Assembly (NCBI RefSeq): GCF_009711165.2 | Contig: NZ_WMID02000012.1 | Coordinates: forward strand, 1 to 64,000 | Source of the DNA: Flavobacterium sp. MC2016-06 | Lineage (GTDB): Bacteria; Bacteroidota; Bacteroidia; Flavobacteriales; Flavobacteriaceae | Reading direction: 5' to 3' | DNA: 64,000 nt | In this document: positions 53,187 through 61,333 of the stretch, one piece after another | Position numbering within the stretch: position 1 is the stretch's first letter | Layout: each line of letters begins with the position of its first letter | Notes under the pieces: generated by a model | Told to the model about the DNA's origin: nothing | Seen by the model: only the letters and a program-made list of their open reading frames with translations | Databases searched by the model: none | Program-made: the position numbers and the translations under genes

Positions 53187-55163
53187 TTAAAGCAGACTTT
53201 CGTCAACAATATTAGGTAAAGTAACTTTTAATAACGGCTGTACCTCCATAGCTCTTTTTATAGCAAAAACAGCTTCGTCATTTCGAGCCCAGCTTCTTCT
53301 TGAAATTCCGTTGTTAACATCCCAAAAAAGCATTGATGCTAAACGCTTTGAAGCCTCCTTAGAACCATCAAGAACCATACCAAATCCGCCGTTTATAACC
53401 TCTCCCCAGCCCACGCCGCCGCCATTATGAATAGAAACCCAAGTTGCACCCCTAAAACTATCTCCAATTACGTTTTGAATCGCCATATCGGCAGTAAAAC
53501 GAGAGCCATCGTAGATATTAGAAGTTTCTCTATAAGGTGAATCAGTTCCAGAAACATCATGATGATCGCGTCCTAAAACAACAGTTCCAATTTCGCCTTT
53601 AGCAATCGCTTGGTTAAAAGCTTCTGCAATTTTAATTCTTCCTTCCGCATCAGCGTATAAAATACGAGCCTGAGAACCCACAACCAATTTGTTTTCCTGC
53701 GCACCTTTAATCCATTTGATATTATCCTGCATTTGCTGCTGAATTTCATTTGGAGCCGTTTTAGCCATTTCTTCTAAAACTTGAGAAGCAATAGTATCTG
53801 TCTTTTGCAAATCTTCGGGTTTTCCAGAAGTACAAACCCATCTAAAAGGCCCAAAACCATAATCAAAACACATTGGGCCCATAATGTCCTGAACGTAACT
53901 CGGATATTTAAAATCGATATTGTTTTTTGCCATAACATTTGCACCAGCACGTGAAGCTTCAAGTAAAAAGGCATTTCCGTAATCAAAAAAGTAAGTTCCT
54001 TTTGCGGTGTGTTTATTAATCGCATCGGCATGTCGGCGTAAAGTTTCCTGCACTTTTTCTTTAAATAATACAGGATTGTTGGCCATCATTTCGTTAGCCT
54101 CTTCAAAAGAAATTCCAACAGGATAATAACCGCCAGCCCAAGGATTATGAAGCGAAGTTTGGTCGGAACCTAAATCAATTTTGATGTTTTCTTTGTCAAA
54201 ACATTCCCAAACGTCAACTACATTTCCTAAATAAGCTATTGAAACAACTTCTTTATTGGCTTTCGCCGAAGTTACTCGCTTTACTAATTCTTCCGTCGAA
54301 GTTACAATTTCATTAATCCATCCTTGTTCGTGACGAATTTTAGTAATTTTCGGATTTACTTCCGCACAAACCGTAACGCAACCTGCAATATTTCCCGCTT
54401 TTGGCTGCGCGCCAGACATGCCGCCCAATCCAGAAGTTACAAATAAGCTTCCTTCAGGATTTTGTTTTATTTTTCTAAAACCATTCAAAACCGTAATAGT
54501 TGTTCCGTGTACAATTCCTTGTGGGCCAATGTACATATAACTTCCGGCCGTCATTTGTCCGTATTGCGAAACACCTAAAGCATTCATTTTTTCCCAATCG
54601 TCAGGTTTAGAATAATTCGGAATTACCATTCCGTTTGTAACCACAACTCTTGGCGCTTCAGAATGCGAAGGAAATAATCCCATCGGATGTCCTGAATACA
54701 TGGTCAAAGTCTGTTCATTTGTCATTTCAGACAAATATTGCATGGTCAATAAATATTGCGCCCAATTCTGAAAAACAGCACCATTTCCACCATAAGTAAT
54801 TAACTCATGCGGATGCTGCGCCACGGCATAATCCAGATTATTCTGAATCATGTGCATAATTGCTTTTGCCTGCACTGATTTCCCGGGATATTCGTCAATT
54901 GGTCTTGCGTACATTCTGTAATCAGGGCGAAGACGATACATATAAATACGACCGTAAGTTTCTAATTCTGCTGCAAATTCAGGAATTAATTCGGCGTGAT
55001 GTTTTGGCTCAAAATAACGTAAAGCGTTTTTTAAAGCCAGTTTTTTTTCCTCAGCAGAAAGAATATCTTTTCGTTTTGGCGCATGATTAATCGCTAAATC
55101 GTATTGTTTTTTTGGAGGTAATATTGAAGGTATTCCTTGTTGTATTTGTTCTTTGAAAGTCAT
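53187..55163 (-). CDS. hutU: Urocanate hydratase
   Basis: The 658-residue protein has the conserved urocanase segments: GGNGAVFQNWAQ, then YSGHPMGLFPSHSEAPRVV, TAGSYMYIGPQGIVHGTT, the NAD-binding GLGGMSGAQPKAG, and GRDHHDVSGTDSPYRETSN. It converts urocanate to imidazolone propionate, the second step of histidine breakdown. It is longer than the common 550-residue enzyme, with extra N-terminal residues, as in other Bacteroidota. The other hut genes are not adjacent. Confidence 0.96.
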   Translation of the reverse strand: MTFKEQIQQGIPSILPPKKQYDLAINHAPKRKDILSAEEKKLALKNALRYFEPKHHAELIPEFAAELETYGRIYMYRLRPDYRMYARPIDEYPGKSVQAKAIMHMIQNNLDYAVAQHPHELITYGGNGAVFQNWAQYLLTMQYLSEMTNEQTLTMYSGHPMGLFPSHSEAPRVVVTNGMVIPNYSKPDDWEKMNALGVSQYGQMTAGSYMYIGPQGIVHGTTITVLNGFRKIKQNPEGSLFVTSGLGGMSGAQPKAGNIAGCVTVCAEVNPKITKIRHEQGWINEIVTSTEELVKRVTSAKANKEVVSIAYLGNVVDVWECFDKENIKIDLGSDQTSLHNPWAGGYYPVGISFEEANEMMANNPVLFKEKVQETLRRHADAINKHTAKGTYFFDYGNAFLLEASRAGANVMAKNNIDFKYPSYVQDIMGPMCFDYGFGPFRWVCTSGKPEDLQKTDTIASQVLEEMAKTAPNEIQQQMQDNIKWIKGAQENKLVVGSQARILYADAEGRIKIAEAFNQAIAKGEIGTVVLGRDHHDVSGTDSPYRETSNIYDGSRFTADMAIQNVIGDSFRGATWVSIHNGGGVGWGEVINGGFGMVLDGSKEASKRLASMLFWDVNNGISRRSWARNDEAVFAIKRAMEVQPLLKVTLPNIVDESLL

Positions 55164-55286
55164 TTTTTAATTTTAGATTTTAGACTGTTGATTTTAGATT
55201 TTTTTCATTGTCTAGTTATCAAATGTCTTTTGTTGGTTAAAATATGTCGCCCCGCTGGGGCTAAAATCGAAACGCTCATTTTATTT
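55164..55286. repeat. TCTAAAA-type leader repeat and small GC hairpin
   Basis: Next to the hutU start the minus strand has repeats of a TCTAAAAT unit. A hairpin GCCCCGCTGGGGC (55249-55261) follows, of the same style as those in the array to its right. Confidence 0.6.
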
Positions 55287-55697
55287 CTATAAATATTACA
55301 CTCCTAAAGGAGTTGTTCAAAGCCTTGGAAAGGTGTTCTAATTATATTCTATTTCCATCAAAATGGAATTCTAACATATTTATTTTTAGCCTTGGAAAGG
55401 CGTTATATTTACAGATTAAACTATAAATATTACACTCCTAAAGGAGTTGTATTTAGCATTAAAAAGGTGTTATAATTACATTCTATTTCTATCAAAATGG
55501 AATTCTAACATATTTATTTTTAGCCTTGGAAAGGCGTTATATTTACAGATTAATAAAACTATAAATATTACACTCCTAAAGGAGTTGTATTTAGCATTAA
55601 AAAAGGTGTTATAATTATATTCTATTTCTATCAAAATGGAATTCTAACATATTTATTTTTAGCCTTGGAAAGGCGTTATATTTATAGATTAATAAAA
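55287..55697. repeat. Tandem array of three 134-139-bp units made of small hairpins
   Basis: Units start at 55287, 55421 and 55559 with CTATAAATATTACACTCC. Each holds CTCC-TAAA-GGAG and GCCTT-GGA-AAGGC hairpins. The first also has TTCCAT-CAAA-ATGGAA, which carries one base change in units two and three. A related hairpin (GCTCC-ATA-GGAGC) follows the array near 55711. I see no coding potential. A further structured piece (AAGATT-TGTG-AATCTT at 55834-55849 inside ATATCCG/CGGATAT arms) fills the rest of the 829-base gap 55164-55992. Confidence 0.9.
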
Positions 55698-55759
55698 CGT
55701 ATGCGATAAAAAGCTCCATAGGAGCGAAATGTTTGTCTATGAAAAATTGATTTTTCAAA

Positions 55760-55800
55760 TAATCATCTCATTTTCAAATTGCCACATTTTCAAATTAAAA
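55760..55800. repeat. A/T-rich dispersed repeat
   Basis: A copy of the TTTTCAAATTGCCACATTTT pattern also found at 27811-27870, 55959-55992 and 57077-57114. Confidence 0.7.
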
Positions 55801-55958
55801 AAAACTAGGGATAACGAATATCCGACCTGTGATAAGATTTGTGAATCTTAATCCTAAATTTTCTTGAACGGATATCCATATAAGTATTTTAGATTGTTGA
55901 TTTTAGATTGTTGAATTATTAAATTTTCTAATTAACATATTATCTTAATTTTATATTG

Positions 55959-55992
55959 AATTATCTAATTTTCAAATTGCCACATTTTCTAA
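55959..55992. repeat. A/T-rich dispersed repeat
   Basis: TTATCTAATTTTCAAATTGC continues with CACATTTTCTAATTA and ends at the stop codon of the 2-hydroxyacid dehydrogenase gene. Confidence 0.75.
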
Positions 55993-56967
55993 TTAATTAT
56001 AAACCTCTTCATTTACGCAAAATGGCATTTTTTTATTTTCAAAAAGCGCTATTATATTTTGTGCGGCACAAACGGCCATTGCATTTCGGGCTTCGTATGT
56101 TGCCGAACCAATATGAGGTAAAATACAACAATTTGGTAAAGATAATAATGGATTATTTTGCAACATTGGTTCTGGATTGGTAACATCAAGTCCGGCGCCC
56201 CAGATTATATTATTTGTTAATGCATAAAAAAGGTCTTCTTCGTTATGAAATTTTCCTCTTGCTGTATTGATAAAAATGGAATTAGATTTCATTTTTGCAA
56301 AAGTATTTTTATTAAAAAGTTCGTTGTTTTCTGCACTATAATTCGAATGAATGCTCAAAATATCACTTTCTGCGAGTAAAGTTTCAAAATCAACAAATTT
56401 GGCGTTCAGTTCTTTTTCGGCATTTTCATTACGAGAACGATTGTGGTAAATGATATTCATTCCAAAAGCAGCTTTACATTTTTTAGCCATTTCAAAACCA
56501 ATTCTTCCTAACCCAAATATTCCCAGTGTTTTTCCGTAAAGTTCTTGTCCTAAATTTGCTAAGGCATCAAAAGAACCCCATTTCCCATCTAAAATCCTTT
56601 TATGATTAAAAAATGACTTTCTGGCAACACTCTGTATCAATAAAAAAGCAATATCAGACGTGGCGCGGCTCAAAACATCAGGAGTATTTCCAATAGGAAT
56701 TTTTCTGCTGTTTGCTGATGGAATATTTACATAATCAAATCCAACCGAAAACAAAGCTATCCCTTTTAAATTAGGACATTGCTCAAAAAAATCTTCATCA
56801 AAATTATTAGTTCCAACATTAAGAAGAGCATCGTTTTTTTTACAAATTGCTATAAACTCATTTCTTGACAAGATTTTCTCTGTTGGATTTATGGTAAGGT
56901 TGATACCTTTTTCTTGAAGTAGAAGAATGCCAGCTTCTGGTATGTTTTTATTGATGAAAACGTTCAT
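55993..56967 (-). CDS. 2-hydroxyacid dehydrogenase (D-isomer specific)
   Basis: The 324-residue protein has the D-2-hydroxyacid dehydrogenase fold with the NAD(P)-binding GLGRIG (about 148-153), an Arg in INTARGKF, a Glu in DVTNPEP, and the catalytic His in LPHIGSATYEAR. It is likely a glyoxylate/hydroxypyruvate or related 2-ketoacid reductase; the exact substrate cannot be told. It acts in the cytoplasm. The leader has TCTAAAA-type repeats. Confidence 0.9.
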   Translation of the reverse strand: MNVFINKNIPEAGILLLQEKGINLTINPTEKILSRNEFIAICKKNDALLNVGTNNFDEDFFEQCPNLKGIALFSVGFDYVNIPSANSRKIPIGNTPDVLSRATSDIAFLLIQSVARKSFFNHKRILDGKWGSFDALANLGQELYGKTLGIFGLGRIGFEMAKKCKAAFGMNIIYHNRSRNENAEKELNAKFVDFETLLAESDILSIHSNYSAENNELFNKNTFAKMKSNSIFINTARGKFHNEEDLFYALTNNIIWGAGLDVTNPEPMLQNNPLLSLPNCCILPHIGSATYEARNAMAVCAAQNIIALFENKKMPFCVNEEVYN

Positions 56968-57076
56968 TTTGTTTAGATTTTTAGATGTTAGATTGTTAGA
57001 CTTCTTAGATTTTTTTGAAGCTGGAAATCATATCTATCTTTAATGGGTTAGCTTAATTTAAAATTCACTTTCAATA

Positions 57077-57114
57077 ATTATCTAATTATCAAATTGGCAC
57101 ATTTTCTAATTAAA
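57077..57114. repeat. A/T-rich dispersed repeat
   Basis: ATTATCTAATTATCAAATTG continues with GCACATTTTCTAATTAA and ends at the stop codon of the DUF5522 gene. Confidence 0.75.
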
Positions 57115-57291
57115 TTATTTCTTAATCCTGCCTGTTCGTTTATCAAATCCATACGGACAATGACGACAACCGCTTTTACAGCAATAACCGCGTTTTAAAT
57201 GGTGTTTTTCGGTAAAGCATTTATAACCTTCGGGAGTATAGTAAAAATCTTCACCTTCGGTTAATTTATTTTCATTACTTTGCTCTTTCAT
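57115..57291 (-). CDS. DUF5522 small cysteine-rich protein
   Basis: A 58-residue frame starts at ATG 57291 and stops at 57115. It has DFYYTPEGYKCFTEKHHLKR followed by GYCCKSGCRHCPYGF. The five-cysteine arrangement in a short basic protein (C, then CC-x3-C-x2-C) suggests a metal-binding site, zinc or iron-sulfur. The pattern YCCxxGCRHCPYG is that of the DUF5522 family. It is cytoplasmic; its function is unknown. It lies between the dehydrogenase and the divergent HExxH protein. Confidence 0.85.
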   Translation of the reverse strand: MKEQSNENKLTEGEDFYYTPEGYKCFTEKHHLKRGYCCKSGCRHCPYGFDKRTGRIKK

Positions 57292-57405
57292 AATTCTTTT
57301 TAGGGGCGATATTTGTTTGTTTTAAAAATCAAATCAATAATTTTGATTGTGGTTTTAATGAAAACAAATAATTTTGGCTCTACAAATTTATAAATTTTAC
57401 AGCTA

Positions 57406-57747
57406 ATGTTTCTGATTGTTGCTAAATATTTAATTCCGAAAGGTTATCGCGGCATGACAATTTTTCCTTTTGTTTTAGTTAAATATTATAAAGATAAAGT
57501 AAATGCTGTTTTTATAAATCATGAAAAAATACATTTGCGTCAACAACTAGAAATGCTGGTTCTTCCTTTTTTTATCTGTTATATTTTGGAATATTTAGTG
57601 CGTTTAATTCAATACAAAAATACAGCATTGGCTTATCAGAATATAAGTTTTGAAAGAGAAGCTTACGCGAAAGAAACAGATTTTAATTATCTAAAAAATC
57701 GTTCACTTTTTCAATCTTGGAACTACTTAACATTAAAACAAAAATAG
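57406..57747 (+). CDS. Small membrane-associated HExxH protein
   Basis: The 113-residue protein contains H-E-K-I-H followed by LRQQLEML (about 44-56), a hydrophobic segment (about 57-75, VLPFFICYILEYLVRLI) and a downstream FEREAY. The HExxH motif with a later Glu is that of zinc metallopeptidases, and the small size and membrane segment recall short M56-like or unknown zincin proteins. The stop is followed after three bases by a TTG-started gene in the same frame, so translation may be coupled. Function is unknown. Confidence 0.7.
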   Translation: MFLIVAKYLIPKGYRGMTIFPFVLVKYYKDKVNAVFINHEKIHLRQQLEMLVLPFFICYILEYLVRLIQYKNTALAYQNISFEREAYAKETDFNYLKNRSLFQSWNYLTLKQK

Positions 57748-57750
57748 ATT

Positions 57751-58647
57751 TTGAACCAAGAAATTCATATCGATTTTCCTAACGCTATTTCTTTGACTAT
57801 TAAACGCGAAGATTTGATTCATCCGTTTGTTTCTGGGAATAAATTTAGAAAACTAAAGTACAATTTACTTCAGGCGAAAGCCGAAAATCAAAAGACTTTG
57901 TTGACTTTTGGCGGTGCATTTTCAAATCATATTGCAGCAGTAGCTTTTGCTGGAAAAGAGCAGGGTTTTAAAACTATTGGAGTTATTCGTGGTGAAGAGC
58001 TTTTTGATAAAATTGAAGAAAACCCAACTTTAAAATTTGCTCAGGAAAATGGAATGCAGTTTGAATTTGTTTCGAGAGAAGAATATCGGCTTAAAAGCGA
58101 AAGTTCTTTTTTAGAGCATTTAAAACAGCAATTTGGAGACTTTTATTTAGTGCCGGAAGGAGGAACAAATGAATTGGCTGTAAAAGGATGCGAAGAGATT
58201 TTGACTGCCGAAGATGCTGTTTTTAATTATGTTTGCTGCGCGGTAGGAACCGGCGGCACGATTTCTGGATTGATAAATAGTGCTTTTTCAGATCAGAAAA
58301 TTTTAGGATTTCCGGCGTTAAAAGGTGACTTTTTAAAGGATGAAATTCGTATTTTTGCCAAAAGAGATAACTGGAATTTGATTTCTGATTATCATTTTGG
58401 AGGATATGGCAAGATAAATTTAGAATTAATTGAATTTATCAATGCTTTTTTTGAAGAAAATAAAGTGCCTTTAGATCCCGTTTATACAGGAAAGATGGTT
58501 TTTGGCGTTATAGATTTAATTCATAAAAACTATTTTCCTGCGCATTCAAAAATTTTACTCATTCACACCGGCGGCTTACAGGGAATTGATGGAATGAATT
58601 TAAAGTTGAAGCAGAAAAAATTACCAATACTAAAAAAGAATGTTTAA
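57751..58647 (+). CDS. ACC deaminase / D-cysteine desulfhydrase family PLP enzyme
   Basis: The 298-residue protein has the fold-type II PLP signature with the lysine in SGNKFRKLKY, the GGAFSNH phosphate/substrate loop, and GTGGTISG. It likely desulfhydrates D-cysteine or deaminates a related amino acid; true ACC deaminase activity cannot be decided by sequence reading. The start is TTG at 57751, because an in-frame stop (57745-57747) lies just upstream and no ATG fits. It overlaps the next gene by 8 bases. Confidence 0.85.
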   Translation: MNQEIHIDFPNAISLTIKREDLIHPFVSGNKFRKLKYNLLQAKAENQKTLLTFGGAFSNHIAAVAFAGKEQGFKTIGVIRGEELFDKIEENPTLKFAQENGMQFEFVSREEYRLKSESSFLEHLKQQFGDFYLVPEGGTNELAVKGCEEILTAEDAVFNYVCCAVGTGGTISGLINSAFSDQKILGFPALKGDFLKDEIRIFAKRDNWNLISDYHFGGYGKINLELIEFINAFFEENKVPLDPVYTGKMVFGVIDLIHKNYFPAHSKILLIHTGGLQGIDGMNLKLKQKKLPILKKNV

Positions 58648-59530
58648 AAAAATAATAATACTCTCCATAATCGCAGCGTTAGCAAGCTGTTCTTCTAGTA
58701 AACCTGCTATTGCAACGACCAAAAAACAAGCAGCAGTGCAGACTAGAACGGCTTCGGCTAAAAAAACAGCTTCTTCTAAACCTATTGCAAAATACCCTAC
58801 TACAAATAATACAACAGAAGTAATTCAATCTACGTCAAAAACAGTCGTTACCAGCGATTTAATCAATAATTATGTGTTGCAGTTTAAAGATATTGCAATG
58901 GGAAATATGCAAAAATACGGCATTCCTGCAAGTATTATTTTGGCGCAGGGAATTTTAGAATCGGGCGCAGGAAGAGGAGATTTAGCAGTAGATGCTAATA
59001 ATCATTTCGGAATAAAATGCCACAACGATTGGTTGGGAGAAAGCGTTCGTCATGACGATGATTCGTCACAAGAATGTTTTAGAAAATATACAGAAGCATC
59101 AGAATCATACCGAGATCATGCTTTATTTTTAGTAGGCAAAAAAAGATATGCGACTTTGTTTACTTATGAAAAAGACGATTATAAATCTTGGGCAAAAGGA
59201 TTACGAGCTGCAGGTTACGCAACAGATCCTAATTATCCAGATAAATTGATTAGTTATATTGAGCGTTATAATCTGCATCAATACGATTGTCAGGTTACGG
59301 GGAAAAATTATACGCCGATTAATAAAACAGCTCCTGCGAGAGCTTCATCTTCAAATACAAACACAAATATAAGTTCCAATTCAAATGATCCTTCTTTATA
59401 CGAAGTTCAAAAAGGAGATACTTTGTATTCGATATCTAAAAAATTCAACTTAATGGTTGATGATTTAAAGCAGAAAAATAATCTAACGGATAATGCGCTT
59501 TCGATAGGGCAGAAGTTAAAAGTGAAATAG
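58640..59530 (+). CDS. Lipoprotein glucosaminidase with LysM domain
   Basis: The 296-residue protein has a lipoprotein signal (ALASC, Cys17), a low-complexity Ser/Thr/Lys/Ala linker, a glucosaminidase domain (about 75-215; ILAQGILESGAGRGDLAVDANNHFGIKC, broken across lines of the fold, with catalytic Glu in QGILESGAG) and a C-terminal LysM peptidoglycan-binding domain (about 252-296; YEVQKGDTLYSISKKFNL). It would cut the glycan strands of peptidoglycan. The gene overlaps its upstream neighbour by 8 bases, so translation is coupled. Confidence 0.92.
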   Translation: MFKKIIILSIIAALASCSSSKPAIATTKKQAAVQTRTASAKKTASSKPIAKYPTTNNTTEVIQSTSKTVVTSDLINNYVLQFKDIAMGNMQKYGIPASIILAQGILESGAGRGDLAVDANNHFGIKCHNDWLGESVRHDDDSSQECFRKYTEASESYRDHALFLVGKKRYATLFTYEKDDYKSWAKGLRAAGYATDPNYPDKLISYIERYNLHQYDCQVTGKNYTPINKTAPARASSSNTNTNISSNSNDPSLYEVQKGDTLYSISKKFNLMVDDLKQKNNLTDNALSIGQKLKVK

Positions 59531-59572
59531 AAGACAATTAAAAAAATGATAATTAAAAATTAAAAATTGTTT

Positions 59573-59824
59573 ATGAAGAAGAAGATTTTAATTGCAGTTT
59601 TTACTTTTGCATTCATTTTAACGATAAGACTTTTTTGCGGTGTTTATATTCACGATGAATTTGGAGAAACACATTTTTTCATAAAACATCGACCAGTTTG
59701 GAAATGGGAATTTTATTCTCCTTTAGGAATGTCGGATACGGGAATAGAAGAACTTCCGGGAGATGAACAAATAGAACAAAAATATTTTAATGAGTTTGTA
59801 AGAGATCAAGGTTTAAGCAGATAG
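59573..59824 (+). CDS. Small single-pass membrane protein
   Basis: From the ATG at 59573 the protein has 83 residues: one N-terminal membrane or signal segment (about 4-22, ILIAVFTFAFILTIRLF) and a short extracytoplasmic tail rich in Asp, Glu and aromatic residues. An upstream in-frame TTG (59567) is less likely. I do not recognise a family. It lies between the glucosaminidase and hemL genes on the same strand. Confidence 0.65.
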   Translation: MKKKILIAVFTFAFILTIRLFCGVYIHDEFGETHFFIKHRPVWKWEFYSPLGMSDTGIEELPGDEQIEQKYFNEFVRDQGLSR

Positions 59825-59867
59825 CTTAATTCTAAAATCTGAACTCTAAAATCTAAAATAAAGATTA

Positions 59868-61154
59868 ATGATTTATAAAAGAAGTAGTCAGCTTTTTGCT
59901 GCAGCAGAAAAAGTAATTCCGGGAGGAGTAAATTCGCCAGTTCGAGCTTTTAAAGCCGTTGGAGGAACTCCGATTTTTGTAAAAAGTGCCAAAGGTGCTT
60001 ATTTATTAGATGAAGACGGAAATAAATTAATTGATTATATCAATTCTTGGGGACCAATGGTTTTGGGTCACGCATATCAGCCTGTTGTTGATGCTGTAAT
60101 CGAAAAAGCAAAATTGGGAACTTCATTCGGAATGCCTACAGAATTGGAAACAGAAATTGCAGCTTTGGCGGTTTCTATGGTTCCAAATATCGATAAAATT
60201 CGTTTTGTAAATTCAGGAACAGAAGCTTGTATGAGCGCAATTCGTCTGGCTCGTGGTTTTACAAAGAGAGATAAAATTATAAAATTTGCAGGTTGTTACC
60301 ACGGACATTCTGATTCGTTTTTGATTCAGGCTGGAAGTGGTGCTGTAACTTTTGGATCTCCAAATAGTCCTGGTGTTACAGAAGGAACGGCAAAAGATAC
60401 TTTGTTAGCAAAATACAATGATTTAGAGAATGTAAAAACGTTAATCGAAGCTAATAAAAACGAAATTGCAGCGATTATTATCGAGCCGGTTGCTGGAAAT
60501 ATGGGTTGTATTCCGCCAAAAGAAGGTTTCTTGCAGGGTTTAAGAGATTTATGTACGGCTAACGGAATTTTATTGATTTTTGATGAGGTTATGACGGGTT
60601 TTCGTTTGGCTCGCGGAGGTGTTCAGGAATTATATAATATCAATGCTGATATTGTGACTTTTGGAAAAGTAATTGGCGGCGGACTTCCGGTTGGTGCTTT
60701 TGCTGCTCGCGAAGAAATTATGAATTATTTGGCGCCGCTTGGTCCAGTTTACCAAGCAGGAACATTATCAGGAAATCCTTTGGCAATGGCTGCAGGTTTG
60801 GCAATGTTACAATCATTAGATAATGATCGTGCTGTTTTTACTCGTTTGGATGAAAAAACGGCTTATTTAGAAGCAGGAATTGACAGGGTTTTAAAAGCAA
60901 ATAATGTTGTATTTACAATCAATAGAGTTGGTTCTATGATTTCTGTACATTTTGATGCAAATCCTGTGACAGATTTTCAAACTGCTGCAAAAGGGGATAA
61001 CGAAACGTTCAAGAAATTCTTCCACGGATTATTGCAGGAAGGTATTTATATCGCGCCATCTGCTTACGAAACTTGGTTTATTACAGATGCTTTAACGTAT
61101 GAGGATTTAGATTTTACAATTAACGCAATTGATAAGGTTTCAAAGACTTTTTAA
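59868..61154 (+). CDS. hemL: Glutamate-1-semialdehyde 2,1-aminomutase
   Basis: The 428-residue protein has the class III aminotransferase fold with the pyridoxal lysine Lys267 in TFGKVIGGG and the typical N-terminal [10 protein letters not shown] and [18 protein letters not shown]. It makes 5-aminolevulinate, the precursor of haem, by the C5 pathway. Length is normal. A TCTAAAA-type repeat lies just before its ATG. A strong terminator follows. Confidence 0.97.
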   Translation: MIYKRSSQLFAAAEKVIPGGVNSPVRAFKAVGGTPIFVKSAKGAYLLDEDGNKLIDYINSWGPMVLGHAYQPVVDAVIEKAKLGTSFGMPTELETEIAALAVSMVPNIDKIRFVNSGTEACMSAIRLARGFTKRDKIIKFAGCYHGHSDSFLIQAGSGAVTFGSPNSPGVTEGTAKDTLLAKYNDLENVKTLIEANKNEIAAIIIEPVAGNMGCIPPKEGFLQGLRDLCTANGILLIFDEVMTGFRLARGGVQELYNINADIVTFGKVIGGGLPVGAFAAREEIMNYLAPLGPVYQAGTLSGNPLAMAAGLAMLQSLDNDRAVFTRLDEKTAYLEAGIDRVLKANNVVFTINRVGSMISVHFDANPVTDFQTAAKGDNETFKKFFHGLLQEGIYIAPSAYETWFITDALTYEDLDFTINAIDKVSKTF

Positions 61155-61181
61155 GCTTTAAAACACTTCAAAATATTTTAC

Positions 61182-61217
61182 AAGGTTCAACTTTTTCATT
61201 AAAGTTGAACCTTTTTT
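61182..61217 (+). terminator. hemL terminator
   Basis: AAGGTTCAACTTT and AAAGTTGAACCTT form a perfect stem around TTCATT, followed by a run of T. Confidence 0.92.
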
Positions 61218-61295
61218 TATACTTTGCACTTAATTTTTATTTGTTAATAATAAGTTAAACCAATTTTAATTATATCTAAAATTGCAATCAAAATT

Positions 61296-61303
61296 TATTT
61301 TTG
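61296..61303 (+). promoter_or_regulatory. Promoter -7 element of the metalloprotease gene
   Basis: TATTTTTG fits TAnnTTTG and lies 30 bases before the start codon. No TTG lies at the usual -33 distance. Confidence 0.45.
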
Positions 61304-61333
61304 TTTAACAAATCACTATTAATCCTGCTATAA

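Noticed and set aside
55287..55697. CRISPR array
   Set aside because: Units of 134-139 bp are nearly identical throughout, with no short repeats separated by unique spacers and no cas genes.
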